Source: Candidatus Sodalis pierantonius str. SOPE
GTDB taxonomy: Bacteria > Pseudomonadota > Gammaproteobacteria > Enterobacterales > Enterobacteriaceae
Direction of reading: 5' to 3'
DNA: 64,000 nucleotides
Assembly (NCBI RefSeq): GCF_000517405.1
Contig: NZ_CP006568.1
Span: forward strand, 3,658,001-3,722,000
Shown in pieces: positions 27,881 through 36,580 of this stretch. The translations under genes were made by a program, and so were the position numbers. The first letter of the stretch is position 1. Each line of letters begins with the position of its first letter. The notes under the pieces were generated by a model. That model had not been told where the DNA came from, ran no database searches, and saw nothing but the letters and a program-made list of their open reading frames with translations.

Positions 27881-28666
27881 CTACGCTTGATGAAAGGCCT
27901 TATCCTGACCCGAAGGCCCGGCAAACTCAACCCTTTCATATGCAGGGAGAAGGCCGTGCCAGCCGAATTGGCGCGTCAATTGTTGCCAACTGTTGTCCCA
28001 ACGGGCGTCAATGACCAGCGGTACGCCGGTGACCGGATGCGACAGCGCCAATCGGCAAGCGTGCAGCATCAGACGGCGACAGTCGAAGGCGGCGGCAAAG
28101 CCGCGGTTGTGGCGCAGATCGCCATGGGTGGTATCGCCGATAATCGGATGGCGCAAATGCGCCATATGGCGGCGCAGCTGATGTTTGCGGCCGGTAAGGG
28201 GAGAGAGGGCCATCAGGCTGTAGCAGCTACTGGGATAACGGCCAACGGCAACCGGCATCTCCACCCGCGCCAATGCGTGATAATGGCTCTGCGCCGGCTG
28301 CGGCGCTTTCTCGGGATGGGCGAATTTGTCAGCGATTTTATTCAGTTCCGGCATCAACGCATAGTCGATAAGCCCTTCGCCTTCCAGATAGCCGCGCGTG
28401 ACCGCCCGATTGTGCTTTTTCACTTGATGGCGCTCGAATTGCTGTGCCAGCCTGTGGGCCACGTCGCTTGACAACGCCAGCAACAGGACGCCGGAGGTCG
28501 GGCGATCCAATCGGTGCACCGTGAACACGTGTTGCCCCAGCATGTCGCGCACCGTTAGCATGACCACCACTTTTTCCTTGCGATCCAGCCAACTGCGGTG
28601 CACCAGCCAGCCTGCCGGTTTATTGACCACCACCAGGTATTGATCCTGGTAACATAGTTCAATCAT
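27881..28666 (-). CDS. truC: tRNA pseudouridine(65) synthase TruC
   Basis: RluA-family pseudouridine synthase modifying U65 of certain tRNAs. From ATG 28664-28666 (MIELCYQDQYLVVVNKPAGW) it is 261 aa, the E. coli length. The catalytic Asp lies in VHRLDRPTSGVLLLA, and GRKHQLRRHMAHLRHPIIGD is the conserved C-terminal motif. It overlaps yqcC by 8 bp, indicating translational coupling. It is one of the few RNA-modification genes in this window that is intact. Confidence 0.95.
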   Translation of the reverse strand: MIELCYQDQYLVVVNKPAGWLVHRSWLDRKEKVVVMLTVRDMLGQHVFTVHRLDRPTSGVLLLALSSDVAHRLAQQFERHQVKKHNRAVTRGYLEGEGLIDYALMPELNKIADKFAHPEKAPQPAQSHYHALARVEMPVAVGRYPSSCYSLMALSPLTGRKHQLRRHMAHLRHPIIGDTTHGDLRHNRGFAAAFDCRRLMLHACRLALSHPVTGVPLVIDARWDNSWQQLTRQFGWHGLLPAYERVEFAGPSGQDKAFHQA

Positions 28667-28979
28667 GCGCTTCACCGCCAAGCAGGCTATCCAACTGGCG
28701 TAATTGCTGCAATAACGCCTGCGCTTCGGGCAGCGCCTCTTCAAAATAGGGCGTCAAGGCGAAGCGTTGCGGTAATGGCGCGTCACGATCCAGGAGCGCA
28801 TGCATACGCGGCAGCAAGATCCACTGCAACCACTGCTGCGCTTCCATAGTGTCAATGCAAAACGGCTCTACGCTGTCGAAGGCCGCGCGCGCCGGCGGCT
28901 GCGGCTGCCAAATCTCGGCGTCGCGCATGGCCTGCTCGATATCGAACAGCCGCTGACGAACCTGTTGATGTAACGTCAT
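28659..28979 (-). CDS. yqcC: YqcC family protein (DUF446)
   Basis: Small 106-aa soluble helical protein starting MTLHQQVRQRLFDIEQAMRD, with WLQWILLPRMHALLDRD and ALPEAQALLQQLRQLDSLL. E. coli YqcC is 109 aa with the same pattern. The function is unknown. It lies directly upstream of truC with overlapping reading frames and downstream of csrB. The 278-bp stretch between yqcC and csrB (28980-29257) shows no gene. Confidence 0.88.
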   Translation of the reverse strand: MTLHQQVRQRLFDIEQAMRDAEIWQPQPPARAAFDSVEPFCIDTMEAQQWLQWILLPRMHALLDRDAPLPQRFALTPYFEEALPEAQALLQQLRQLDSLLGGEAHD

Positions 28980-29257
28980 CTGATCCTCCCGCGCCGCGCG
29001 ACCCGTCAGCGCCGTCCATGCAAAACCGCAAAGAATATCATCAGAGCGGGGCCAGTGCTAATTATGGGCATAAAACGGACAATTGAGGCACTAACGGCTG
29101 CGTTGCACAAACGATTTTATTCTCAAGAGTGATAATTTCTGTGCGATAGAAAACGGGCACCCTCGTCCCGCAACGGCAAACCTCCTTCGCGCCGGGATAA
29201 CGGTACGGCAACGGTTAATATCGGTCCTTTTTTCACGCCAGAGCGGGTCTGCGTCAA

Positions 29258-29601
29258 AGAAAAGGGGGTACTGTTTACACAGTACCCCCGGTTCGTTTTA
29301 TAGCAATCCCGCTACATCTATGCTCCCTGCCTACCTCCATGACGCTTGTTATACAAGATAACATTGCAACAAACCGTGTCGGCAGTACCCGTCCTTGCGC
29401 AACGCCTACGTTATCAAACGTATGTCCTTAAGCACTCCATGCCTCGCCGGTGTTCCATTACCGGCTCACATTCTCCATCCTGGAGGTGTCCTGAGTATCA
29501 TCCTAAAACTTGCGGGCTTCTTCCTGAAGCCGGTCCCACGCTCACCCTCCTCGCACTATCCTTACGGCGCAACCCTGGTCAGTGGGCGGTCCCTGCTTTA
29601 C
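29258..29601 (-). ncRNA. csrB: CsrB small RNA, antagonist of CsrA
   Basis: CsrB sequesters the translational regulator CsrA through many GGA-containing loops. On the minus strand I count about 15 GGA motifs in 340 nt, several in short hairpin loops (for example CCTCCAGGATGGAG). The 3' end closely matches E. coli CsrB as I recall it: AGGCAGGGAGCATAG, then AAACGAACCGGGGGTACTG and a perfect 11-bp terminator stem (29264-29274 / 29279-29289) followed by a U-rich tail. The position between yqcC and syd is the csrB locus in E. coli. The 5' end is placed near 29601 by similarity (GTAAAGCAGGGACC), not by mapping. Two short plus-strand open frames across this RNA are not genes. Confidence 0.92.
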
Positions 29602-29780
29602 TGAGTTTGATTGTTAAGATCGCTTAATCTTTCGTTCTAAACAAGAGTAGTGATATGTATTTATAAAGCGACAGATTAAACGAAATGTTAACGAGTCGTT
29701 ATATTGAGTTGATCTTGCTAGAATAATTAAATTGTTAGCTAAATTTAATCTTTTAAAACACGGTTATTTCCTGCAGTTTT

Positions 29781-29798
29781 TGCAAGATATCTCTTACA
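29781..29798. promoter_or_regulatory. UvrY/SirA-type palindrome upstream of csrB
   Basis: TGCAAGATATCTCTTACA (complement TGTAAGAGATATCTTGCA) is an 18-bp imperfect palindrome. It closely fits the UvrY-binding inverted repeat TGTAAGAGATCTCTTACA described upstream of enterobacterial csrB. It lies about 180 bp upstream of the inferred csrB start, similar to the E. coli arrangement. The region 29602-29824 is AT-rich, as expected for a regulated promoter. This suggests that BarA-UvrY control of CsrB is retained. Confidence 0.75.
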
Positions 29799-29824
29799 AG
29801 AATTTGCATAAAAAGGTGTGGAAT

Positions 29825-30382
29825 TTACCCCGGCAGCCGCGGCGCCAGGCGGGTGAGGAAGTCGGCCAGATCGGCCGCTAGCACCTAGCGTCGTTTGCCG
29901 CCCACCTGCTCATGCAGTACTTGCTCGCTCAGGTTGCATAATGAAATTATAGTCAGTTCGGACGCGGTCGTGCCAATAAATAGCGTCGACGTCTGGCGCA
30001 GCCGCTGCTGCATCAGCAGGTGCCCTATCAGGTTTTCCTGCACGCGCACGAAATCGGACTCGCTCCAAACCTGCACCAGTTCGAGAGGTTCTCCCTCAAA
30101 GGCGGCCGGCATATCACCGGCGTACTGGCTGCAATAATAGGCCTGCGCCGCCGGCTGTAGCCGCAGGGCAAGCGCCCGCTCGACGCCCGCCAGCGTCTGA
30201 TCCGGCGCCGCCGGGCGGGGCTGCCAGTAAACCGCGTCGCCATCGCCCCCGGCGACGCAGGGCGACGGTATATCGGATACCCCGTGGCTGACGGGTAAAC
30301 CGCCGGTCGTTTGTCGCCAGTACTCTACATAGCGCGCGGTAAAATCCGCCAGCGCAGCGGCCGGGTCCCTATTCTCTCTCAT
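29825..30382 (-). CDS. syd: SecY-interacting protein Syd with an in-frame stop near the C-terminus
   Basis: Syd is a peripheral inner-membrane protein that binds SecY and is thought to check translocon integrity. The frame from 30382 (MRENRDPAAALADFTARYVE) runs 165 codons to a TAG at 29885-29887 (ending VGGKRR). The same frame then continues for 19 codons (VLAADLADFLTRLAPRLPG) to TAA at 29825-29827. That tail aligns with the normal Syd C-terminus, so the TAG is a recent nonsense mutation removing about 20 of 185 residues. The core motifs VQENLIGHLLMQQRL and LTIISLCNLSEQV remain. It may be a shortened functional protein or an early pseudogene. Confidence 0.88.
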
Positions 30383-30442
30383 TTTACGGCTCCGTGCGGT
30401 ACACTACGCCTAGTGTATCAGTAAGGCCCCAAGGTAAACACC

Positions 30443-31288
30443 ATGACGCATTATGACCAACATCGCGCTTTGCAATCGCTGACGCTGGGGAAACCCACCC
30501 CGTACCGCGAGCGTTACGATCCCTCACTGCTCCAGGCGGTACCGCGTGCCCTCAACCGCGATCCGCTGGAGCTGCAGGCGGCGGCGCTCCCCTTTCATGG
30601 CGCCGATATCTGGACCCTGTACGAGCTCTCCTGGCTCAACGATGCGGGCTTGCCGCAGGTGGCGATTGGCGAAGTCGCCCTTAGCGCCAACAGCGTCAAT
30701 CTTATCGAATCCAAAAGTTTTAAACTGTATCTGAACAGTTTCAACCAGACCCGCTTTCCCTCACGCGAAGCGGTGCGCGACCGTCTCGCCGAGGATCTCT
30801 CCCGCGGCGCCGACGGCGAGGTGGCGGTCACGCTGCGCGCGCTCGACGAGTTTACCGGCAGCTCGGTGCTGGGTTTTGACGGCGAATGCATCGACGATCA
30901 ACCTATCCGCATCGACGACTATACCTTTAGCAACCGTTGGCTTGAGGGCGCCGCCGGCGAACCCTTGGTGAGCGAAACGCTGGTTAGCCATCTGCTGAAG
31001 TCCAATTGTCTTATCACCCATCAGCCGGACTGGGGATCGGTGCAAATCCGCTACCGGGGGGCGCGAATCGACCGCGAGGCGCTGCTGCGCTATCTCGTGT
31101 CTTTCCGTCAGCATAACGAGTTCCATGAGCAGTGCGTGGAGCGCATCTTCTGCGATCTGATGCAATTTTGCCGCCCGGATACCCTATCGGTGTATGCGCG
31201 CTATACCCGCCGAGGTGGATTGGATATCAATCCCTGACGTAGTAATACGCACTTTTCGCCGGCAACCGGGCGGCTTGCACGGCAATAA
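30443..31288 (+). CDS. queF: NADPH-dependent 7-cyano-7-deazaguanine reductase with premature TGA
   Basis: QueF reduces preQ0 to preQ1 in queuosine synthesis. The reading frame begins MTHYDQHRALQSLTLGKPTP; the family motif ESKSFKLYLNSFNQTRF and the catalytic Cys in LLKSNCLITHQPDWGSVQI are present. Codon 265 is TGA (31235-31237), exactly where the family has Trp in DINPWRSN. The frame then continues RSNTHFSPATGRLARQ to TAA at 31286-31288, matching the usual C-terminus. A TGG to TGA transition therefore removes the last 17 or so residues. Activity is uncertain: the catalytic region is upstream, but the lost tail is conserved in enterobacteria. Confidence 0.92.
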
Positions 31289-31485
31289 TGCATTGCGGCG
31301 CGCAAAATTGCCCCGCTCCCGGCGGCGAGGGTGGTAAAACTGCCCTACCGGCCTTACTTTTAGCGAGAACGGGTCTGACGGGCCTTTGGGTCATTGTGCC
31401 AGCGGTTACGCGCCGCCGTTCCCCAGCGCCAGGCCAGAATAGGATTCTCATTTTGTTGTATGTACCGGCATGACAAGGAGCTATT

Positions 31486-32850
31486 TTGATTACGCATATC
31501 AGCCCGCTGGGCTCCATGGATTTATTGTCACAACTCGAAGTGGACATGCTCAAACGTACCGCCAGCAGCGATCTCTACCGGCTGTTTCGCAACTGTTCGC
31601 TGGCGGTGCTCAATTCCGGGATCCAGACCGACAGCAGTAAAGAGCTGCTTGAGCGCTTTCAGGATTTTGATATTAACGTGCTGCGCCGCGAGCGCGGCGT
31701 GAAGTTGGAACTGGTGAACCCGCCGGAAGAAGCATTTGTCGATGGCCGCATCATTCGCTCGCTGCAGGCCAACCTGTTTGCCGTATTGCGGGATATCCTG
31801 TTCGTTAACGGCCAAATCGCCAGCGCCGGGCGGCATCAACATCTCAATCTGGCCAACGCCTCCCATATCACCAATCTGGTATTTTCCATCCTGCGCAACG
31901 CCCGCGCGCTGCACGTGGGCGAGGCGCCAAATATGATTGTCTGCTGGGGCGGGCATTCCATCAACGAAAACGAATATCGCTATGCCCGCGCCGTCGGCAA
32001 TCAGCTTGGCCTGCGCGAGCTCAACATTTGCACCGGCTGCGGGCCGGGCGCGATGGAAGCCCCCATGAAGGGCGCCGCGGTGGGCCATGCCCAGCAGCAC
32101 TATAAAGAGGGGCGGTTTATCGGGATGACCGAACCCTCCATTATCGCCGCCGAACCGCCCAACGGCCTGGTGAATGAGCTGGTGATCATGCCGGATATTG
32201 AAAAACGCCTCGAAGCTTTCGTGCGCCTTGGCCACGGTATCATCATTTTCCCCGGCGGCGTCGGCACCGCGAAAGAGTTCCTGCATCTGCTGGGCATCAT
32301 GATGGATCCGGAAAACGCCGATCAGATGCTGCCGCTGGTGCTTACCGGACCGGAGGAGAGCGCCGACTATTTCCGCGTGCTGGATGAATTTATCGTTAGC
32401 ACGCTCGGCCCCCAGGCCCGCCGCTATTATTCCATAATCATCGATGATACCGCTGAAGTGGCCCGCCGGATGAAAAAGGCGATGCCGGAGGTCCAAGAAA
32501 ATCGCCGCCGCAGCGGCGATGCTTACGGCTTCAACTGGTCGTTGCGCATCGCCCATGATTTGCAGCATCCCTTCGAGCCCAGCCATGAAAATATGGCCAA
32601 CCTCAATCTGCACCGCGAACAGCCGGCCGAACGCCTGGCGGCCGCGCTGCGCCGTGCCTTCTCCGGCATCGTCGCCGGCAACGTAAAGGAGTATGGCATT
32701 CACGCTATCGAGCAGTACGGGCCTTACCAACTGCATGGCGATGCGGAAATCATGCGGCATATGGATACGCTACTGCAGGGTTTCGTTGCCCAGCACCGGA
32801 TGAAGCTGCCCGGCAGCGCCTACCTCCCCTGCTATGAAATCCGTATTTAA
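31486..32850 (+). CDS. ppnN: Pyrimidine/purine nucleotide 5'-monophosphate nucleosidase PpnN
   Basis: Hydrolyses nucleoside monophosphates to ribose 5-phosphate and base; in E. coli it is activated by (p)ppGpp. The 454 aa equal the E. coli length. The start is TTG at 31486 (ITHISPLGSMDLLSQLEVDM) with AAGGAG at 31475-31480, 5 nt upstream; E. coli ppnN also uses TTG. The LOG-like Rossmann core shows CWGGHSINENEY, CTGCGPGAMEAPMKGAAVGH and IIIFPGGVGTAKEF. The frame is intact. The 197-bp gap after queF shows no gene. Confidence 0.95.
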   Translation: MITHISPLGSMDLLSQLEVDMLKRTASSDLYRLFRNCSLAVLNSGIQTDSSKELLERFQDFDINVLRRERGVKLELVNPPEEAFVDGRIIRSLQANLFAVLRDILFVNGQIASAGRHQHLNLANASHITNLVFSILRNARALHVGEAPNMIVCWGGHSINENEYRYARAVGNQLGLRELNICTGCGPGAMEAPMKGAAVGHAQQHYKEGRFIGMTEPSIIAAEPPNGLVNELVIMPDIEKRLEAFVRLGHGIIIFPGGVGTAKEFLHLLGIMMDPENADQMLPLVLTGPEESADYFRVLDEFIVSTLGPQARRYYSIIIDDTAEVARRMKKAMPEVQENRRRSGDAYGFNWSLRIAHDLQHPFEPSHENMANLNLHREQPAERLAAALRRAFSGIVAGNVKEYGIHAIEQYGPYQLHGDAEIMRHMDTLLQGFVAQHRMKLPGSAYLPCYEIRI

Positions 32851-32942
32851 CGCTTACCGGCGCCGTCGGGAAGCCGGCGCCAGCGCTTTCACCGCGTGCG
32901 GGGCCGCTTGTCCCGCCTAATGGATAATCAGGATGGCACTCC

Positions 32943-33695
32943 ATGTCGGTACATTTGTTGATAGTTGACGCGCTGAATCTTATCCGCCGCATTCATGCGG
33001 TGCAGGGGGCTTCCTGCCTTGCCGCCTGCGGACACGCCCTGCGCCAGCTTATTCTGCACTGCCACCCCAGCCACGCGGTGGCGGTGTTTGACGACGACGA
33101 GCGCCACGAAAGCTGGCGCCATCAGCAATTGCCGCAATATAAAAGTGGGCGCGCGCCGATGCCGGAAGATCTGCAGGCGCTGATGCCGGCCATTCGCGCC
33201 GAATTCAGCCGCGAGTCCGTCGCCTGCTGGCACGCCAGCGGCTATGAGGCGGACGATATTGCCGCGACGCTGGCGTTCAAGGTGGCGGCGGGCGGCCATC
33301 AGGTGACACTGGTCTCCACCGATAAAGGCTATTGCCAGCTGCTTTCGCCGTCGATACAAATTCGGGACTACTTTCAAAAGCGCTGGCTGGATATGCCCTT
33401 CGTGGCGCGTCATTTCGGCGTACAGCCGCAGCAGTTGACCGATTTTTGGGGGTTAGCGGGAATCAGCAGCAGCAAAATCTCGGGCGTTACCGGTATCGGC
33501 CCCAAAAGCGCCGCGCAGCTGATCACCGAGGCAGGTACGCTGGACACCCTCTACCAGCGGCTTGAGCGATTGCCGGAAAAATGGCGGCACAAGCTGGAAC
33601 GTGACCGTGATCTTGCGTTTCTCTGCCGTCGGGTGGCTACGCTGGACACCGCCGTGACGCTACAGGGAAATTTACAGCAGCTGCGGTTACGTTAG
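32943..33695 (+). CDS. xni: Flap endonuclease Xni (exonuclease IX homologue)
   Basis: FEN-type structure-specific nuclease related to the 5' nuclease domain of Pol I. The 250-aa product (E. coli 251) shows VHLLIVDALNLIRRIHAVQG with the first metal Asp, VFDDDERHESWR, SGYEADDIAATLAFK, the STDKGYCQLL motif and a helix-hairpin-helix segment GVTGIGPKSAAQLITEAG. One cluster of metal ligands present in canonical FENs is reduced in this family. It stands alone at the end of the ppnN side; a decayed prepilin peptidase gene converges on it. Confidence 0.93.
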   Translation: MSVHLLIVDALNLIRRIHAVQGASCLAACGHALRQLILHCHPSHAVAVFDDDERHESWRHQQLPQYKSGRAPMPEDLQALMPAIRAEFSRESVACWHASGYEADDIAATLAFKVAAGGHQVTLVSTDKGYCQLLSPSIQIRDYFQKRWLDMPFVARHFGVQPQQLTDFWGLAGISSSKISGVTGIGPKSAAQLITEAGTLDTLYQRLERLPEKWRHKLERDRDLAFLCRRVATLDTAVTLQGNLQQLRLR

Positions 33696-33726
33696 CCGCC
33701 GTCTGAAAATAGCCGGTGGGGCTTCC

Positions 33727-34410
33727 TTACCTGCCGTTCCAGAATAGCAGCAGCGCCCCCGCCAGCGCAAGCCAGGGACCAAACGCCAGCGGCGCCGTCA
33801 GTAGTTTGAAATCCCCAGCCCCAAGCCCGTGTCGGCGGCACACCAGCCGGTAACAACCGTTGACGCACCATAGCATCAGATAACCGATCACAGCGCCACA
33901 CACCGCATCCGGTAGGGGCACAAAAGTGGCGCCGAGGTTAAACAGCAGCCCTAACCACAGCAGCGGTTGGGTGACAACGTCCGGCAACCGCAGGGTAGCG
34001 GCGTCCACCACCGCCAGCAGCAGCGCGCTAGACAACAGTATCGCCCCCGCCAGCGCGGCGCCGGGTGCGAAACGTAGGGCGGCCAGCAGAAACAGCACTC
34101 CGGCGCTCAGCACCAGCGGCCAGCGGCACAAACGGCATTTTCCCAGGCGCCCGACGCGCCGACGGGGAAGGTTGCCCAATAACTGCAATAGCGCGAAATG
34201 CCGCGCCAGCCCCGCCGTCAAACCGAGCAACAGCAATAGCAGTTGCCAAAGCGGTGGCGAACAAACGAAAGATAAGGCTCTTTCTACCGGCGTCCCCGCC
34301 GCAGGTCCGGCGACCCCTAACGTTTCCCAGCCCGGCCATGCGTCGCGCCGTTCCGCCCCTAAGGGGGACCAAAACGCCATCATGGCGACATTTAACGATG
34401 CCATCGTCAA
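33727..34410 (-). pseudogene. Type 4 prepilin peptidase-like gene with internal deletions
   Basis: Hydrophobic 227-codon frame. Both catalytic aspartates of the prepilin peptidase family appear: LLAVVDAATLRLPDVVTQPLLWLGLLFN and GLGAGDFKLL. After GAGDFKLLTA the protein jumps directly to AFGPWLALAGALLLFW, which is the family's usual C-terminal end, so about 45 residues (two membrane helices) appear to be missing in frame. At the N-terminus only one zinc-type Cys pair (GKCRLC) is seen and the first CxxC is absent. No secretion or pilus genes are adjacent. I read it as a deletion-derived remnant. Assignment to GspO, PilD or HofD cannot be decided. Confidence 0.6.
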
Positions 34411-34973
34411 TTCCCTCTTGTACGCGCGGCGTGAGCGGCAGCGCGCCCGCGTAAATCAGCAGTTGCCGTATTAAAGCTTGCCAGCGGCGGCTCTGTGACA
34501 GGTGACGTTCGACCTGCGACCTGCGACTTGTAACTTGTGACTTGTGATTTGTGACGTGCGACCCACAACCCGCGACGGGTGACGCGCAACCTACAACCTG
34601 CGACAGGTAACGTGCGACCAGTGAGGTGCGCCTTCCAGGCTTGTAAAACGGCACCGTCCCGCTTGCTTGGCCAAACTTTGCCACAGCCATTGGGCCGGCC
34701 AGCCTGCGTCGGCGAAATTGGATACTGCGCCGCAACAAGCGACGGCCGAACGCCAATGTCCTGTGGTCAATGGGCGGCTATCCGCCTAATGCCCGCTCCG
34801 CCGCCACGTGGCAATTTACTGTTTTGTCCGCCGCTGGCATGATAGTGTCGCAGTGCTGGCGTGCGCTACGTACCGGAACGGTAAGGATATTCCTCTAACA
34901 CGTTGGGATCCCGCTGCGTTGCCGGCGACGGGCAATGATGACCGCCCCCTGTTTACCCCGAGCGAGAGAGCAC
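34411..34973. other. Gene-poor stretch containing a heptanucleotide array
   Basis: No convincing gene. A 242-codon minus-strand frame crosses this stretch, but its product is an arginine- and serine-rich read-through of the tandem repeat (34497-34629) and resembles nothing I recognise. The parts outside the repeat (34411-34496 and 34630-34973) show no clear promoter, terminator or RNA. The last bases before 34974 hold the weak RBS (GAGAG) of the glycosidase pseudogene. Confidence 0.6.
34497..34629. repeat. 19-unit degenerate 7-bp tandem repeat (consensus RACNTGY)
   Basis: The 133 bp divide without remainder into 19 heptamers. Examples are GACAGGT, GACGTTC, GACCTGC (twice), GACTTGT, AACTTGT, GATTTGT, GACGTGC, AACCCGC and GACCAGT. 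Position 1 is purine, positions 2-3 are almost always AC and position 6 is mostly G. Many units are imperfect, so the array is not new. It is noncoding as far as I can see. Similar heptanucleotide tandem arrays (STRR) are known from cyanobacteria; the role here is unknown. Confidence 0.85.
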
Positions 34974-36559
34974 ATGATGAACACCATCCCTCCATCACGC
35001 GTGACCGGCGTCGCCGCCGTAACGGCGCAGACGCCTCGCGCCAACGCGCTTGGCCAGGCGTTGACGCGCGCCGACAACAGCCAATCCGTTCTGGCCGGTA
35101 TGACGCTTAGAGAAAAAATCGGTCAGAAAATCATGCTCAATTTCCGCTACTGGGGCCGGGATAGCGCTAGCGGCGCGGGACACCGTGGCGCTTAACGCTT
35201 GCATTGAAAACATCCTGCGCAATTACCACATCGGTGGCGTCATTCTGTTTGCCAACAACCTGAAAGATGCCGACCAGATCCGCCGCCTGAGCGGGCAACT
35301 CGCCGCCATTCCCCAGACCCACGGCATCGGTTTGCTGATCGGTACCGACAACGAGGGCGGCAATGTTTTTCGCTTGCCGCGCGGCGACTACACCGCGTTT
35401 GCGAGCAATATGGCGCTCGGGGCGCTGTACGAAGGCCACGGCGAAAGCGCGCTTCCCTACTTGCAGGGCAAAATCATGGCGCAGGAACTGTGCAGCCTGG
35501 GTCTTAACCTCAATTTTGCGCCGGTGGTGGACGTGAACAGCAATCAGGCCAACCCGGTGATTAATGTACGCGCGTTCGGCGATTGCCCAGCACAGGTCGA
35601 CAGGCTGGCCCGCCAGATGGTTAAAGGCAGTGCGCAGATAGTCACCTGCTACAAACACTTTCCAGGCCATGGCGATACCCGTACCGATTCCCACCTGAAT
35701 TTGCCGCGGGTGGACCGCAACCGGGAGCAGGCGTACGCCGTTGATCTGGCGCCTTATATCGCCGCTATCGCCGATAACGACGCGCCGGACATGATTATGA
35801 CCGCCCACATCCAATACCCCGCCCTTGACGACAGCCTGATAACCCGACTCGACGGCGAGGACATTATTGTTCCCGCCACGCTGTCGCGCAGGATCCAGCA
35901 CCACCTGTTGCGCCAGGAGATGGGCTATCGCGGCGTGACCATAACCGATGCGCTGGATATGAAGGCCATCAGCGACAATTTCGACCCGCGTGATGTGGTT
36001 AAGCGAGTATTTAACGCCGGTGTTGATATTGCCCTGATGCCGGTCAGCGTACAGGAGGCGGATGAGGAAGATAAACTGCGCGAGCTTATCGACTACATCG
36101 TCGCGCAGGTGGAGCGTGGTGAGATAGACAGCGAGGAAATCGATGTCTCGGTAGCGCGGATCCTAACGCTCAAACGGGCAAAAAACATCCTGGCGGGCCA
36201 GGCGGCTCCCGCCGCGATCGGCGAGACCGAGCGGCGCTTGGCGAAAGAGGTGGAAAGCGCTATTGCCGATCAATCGATTACGCTATTGCAAAATCATCAG
36301 TTGCTGCCGCTGCGGGACGTCAGCCGCCGGATCTCCATTTTCACGCCCTGGGGCGAGCAGGGCCATGCCGTGCGGCAGGTGTTGCAACAAAAGGGCTTTC
36401 ATACGTCAGCAGCCATAAAATCGCCGAGATCGCCTGGCAGGCACAGCGTCAGGAAATCGATCGCTGCGATATCGTGATTGTCGGCAGTCAGGCGGTCGGC
36501 GTCAGCCCGGTGGAAAACAACGGCCAAGCCAGCGGAGCAAACGGCACGGGCGATACGGC

Positions 36560-36567
36560 GCACATTG
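36560..36567. repeat. Left target-site duplication of the IS21-family element
   Basis: GCACATTG, repeated at 40340-40347 on the other side of the element. Joining the flanks through a single copy restores the glycosidase frame (DTAHIAAIIDY). Confidence 0.92.
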
Positions 36568-36580
36568 TGCAGATTCCGAC

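Noticed and set aside
29346..29627. Short plus-strand open frames (91-93 and 69 codons)
   Set aside because: They lie antisense to CsrB; their composition reflects the GGA/TCC-rich RNA, and there is no RBS or family similarity.
31528..32760. 410-codon open frame on the minus strand
   Set aside because: It is antisense to the clearly recognisable ppnN, with low-complexity, His- and Ala-rich content and no motif.
34497..34629. Possible CRISPR array
   Set aside because: The unit is only 7 bp with no spacers, and no cas genes are present in the window.
34028..34756. 242-codon minus-strand frame across the heptamer array
   Set aside because: Its product is read-through of a noncoding repeat and the antisense of neighbouring sequence, without similarity or plausible RBS.
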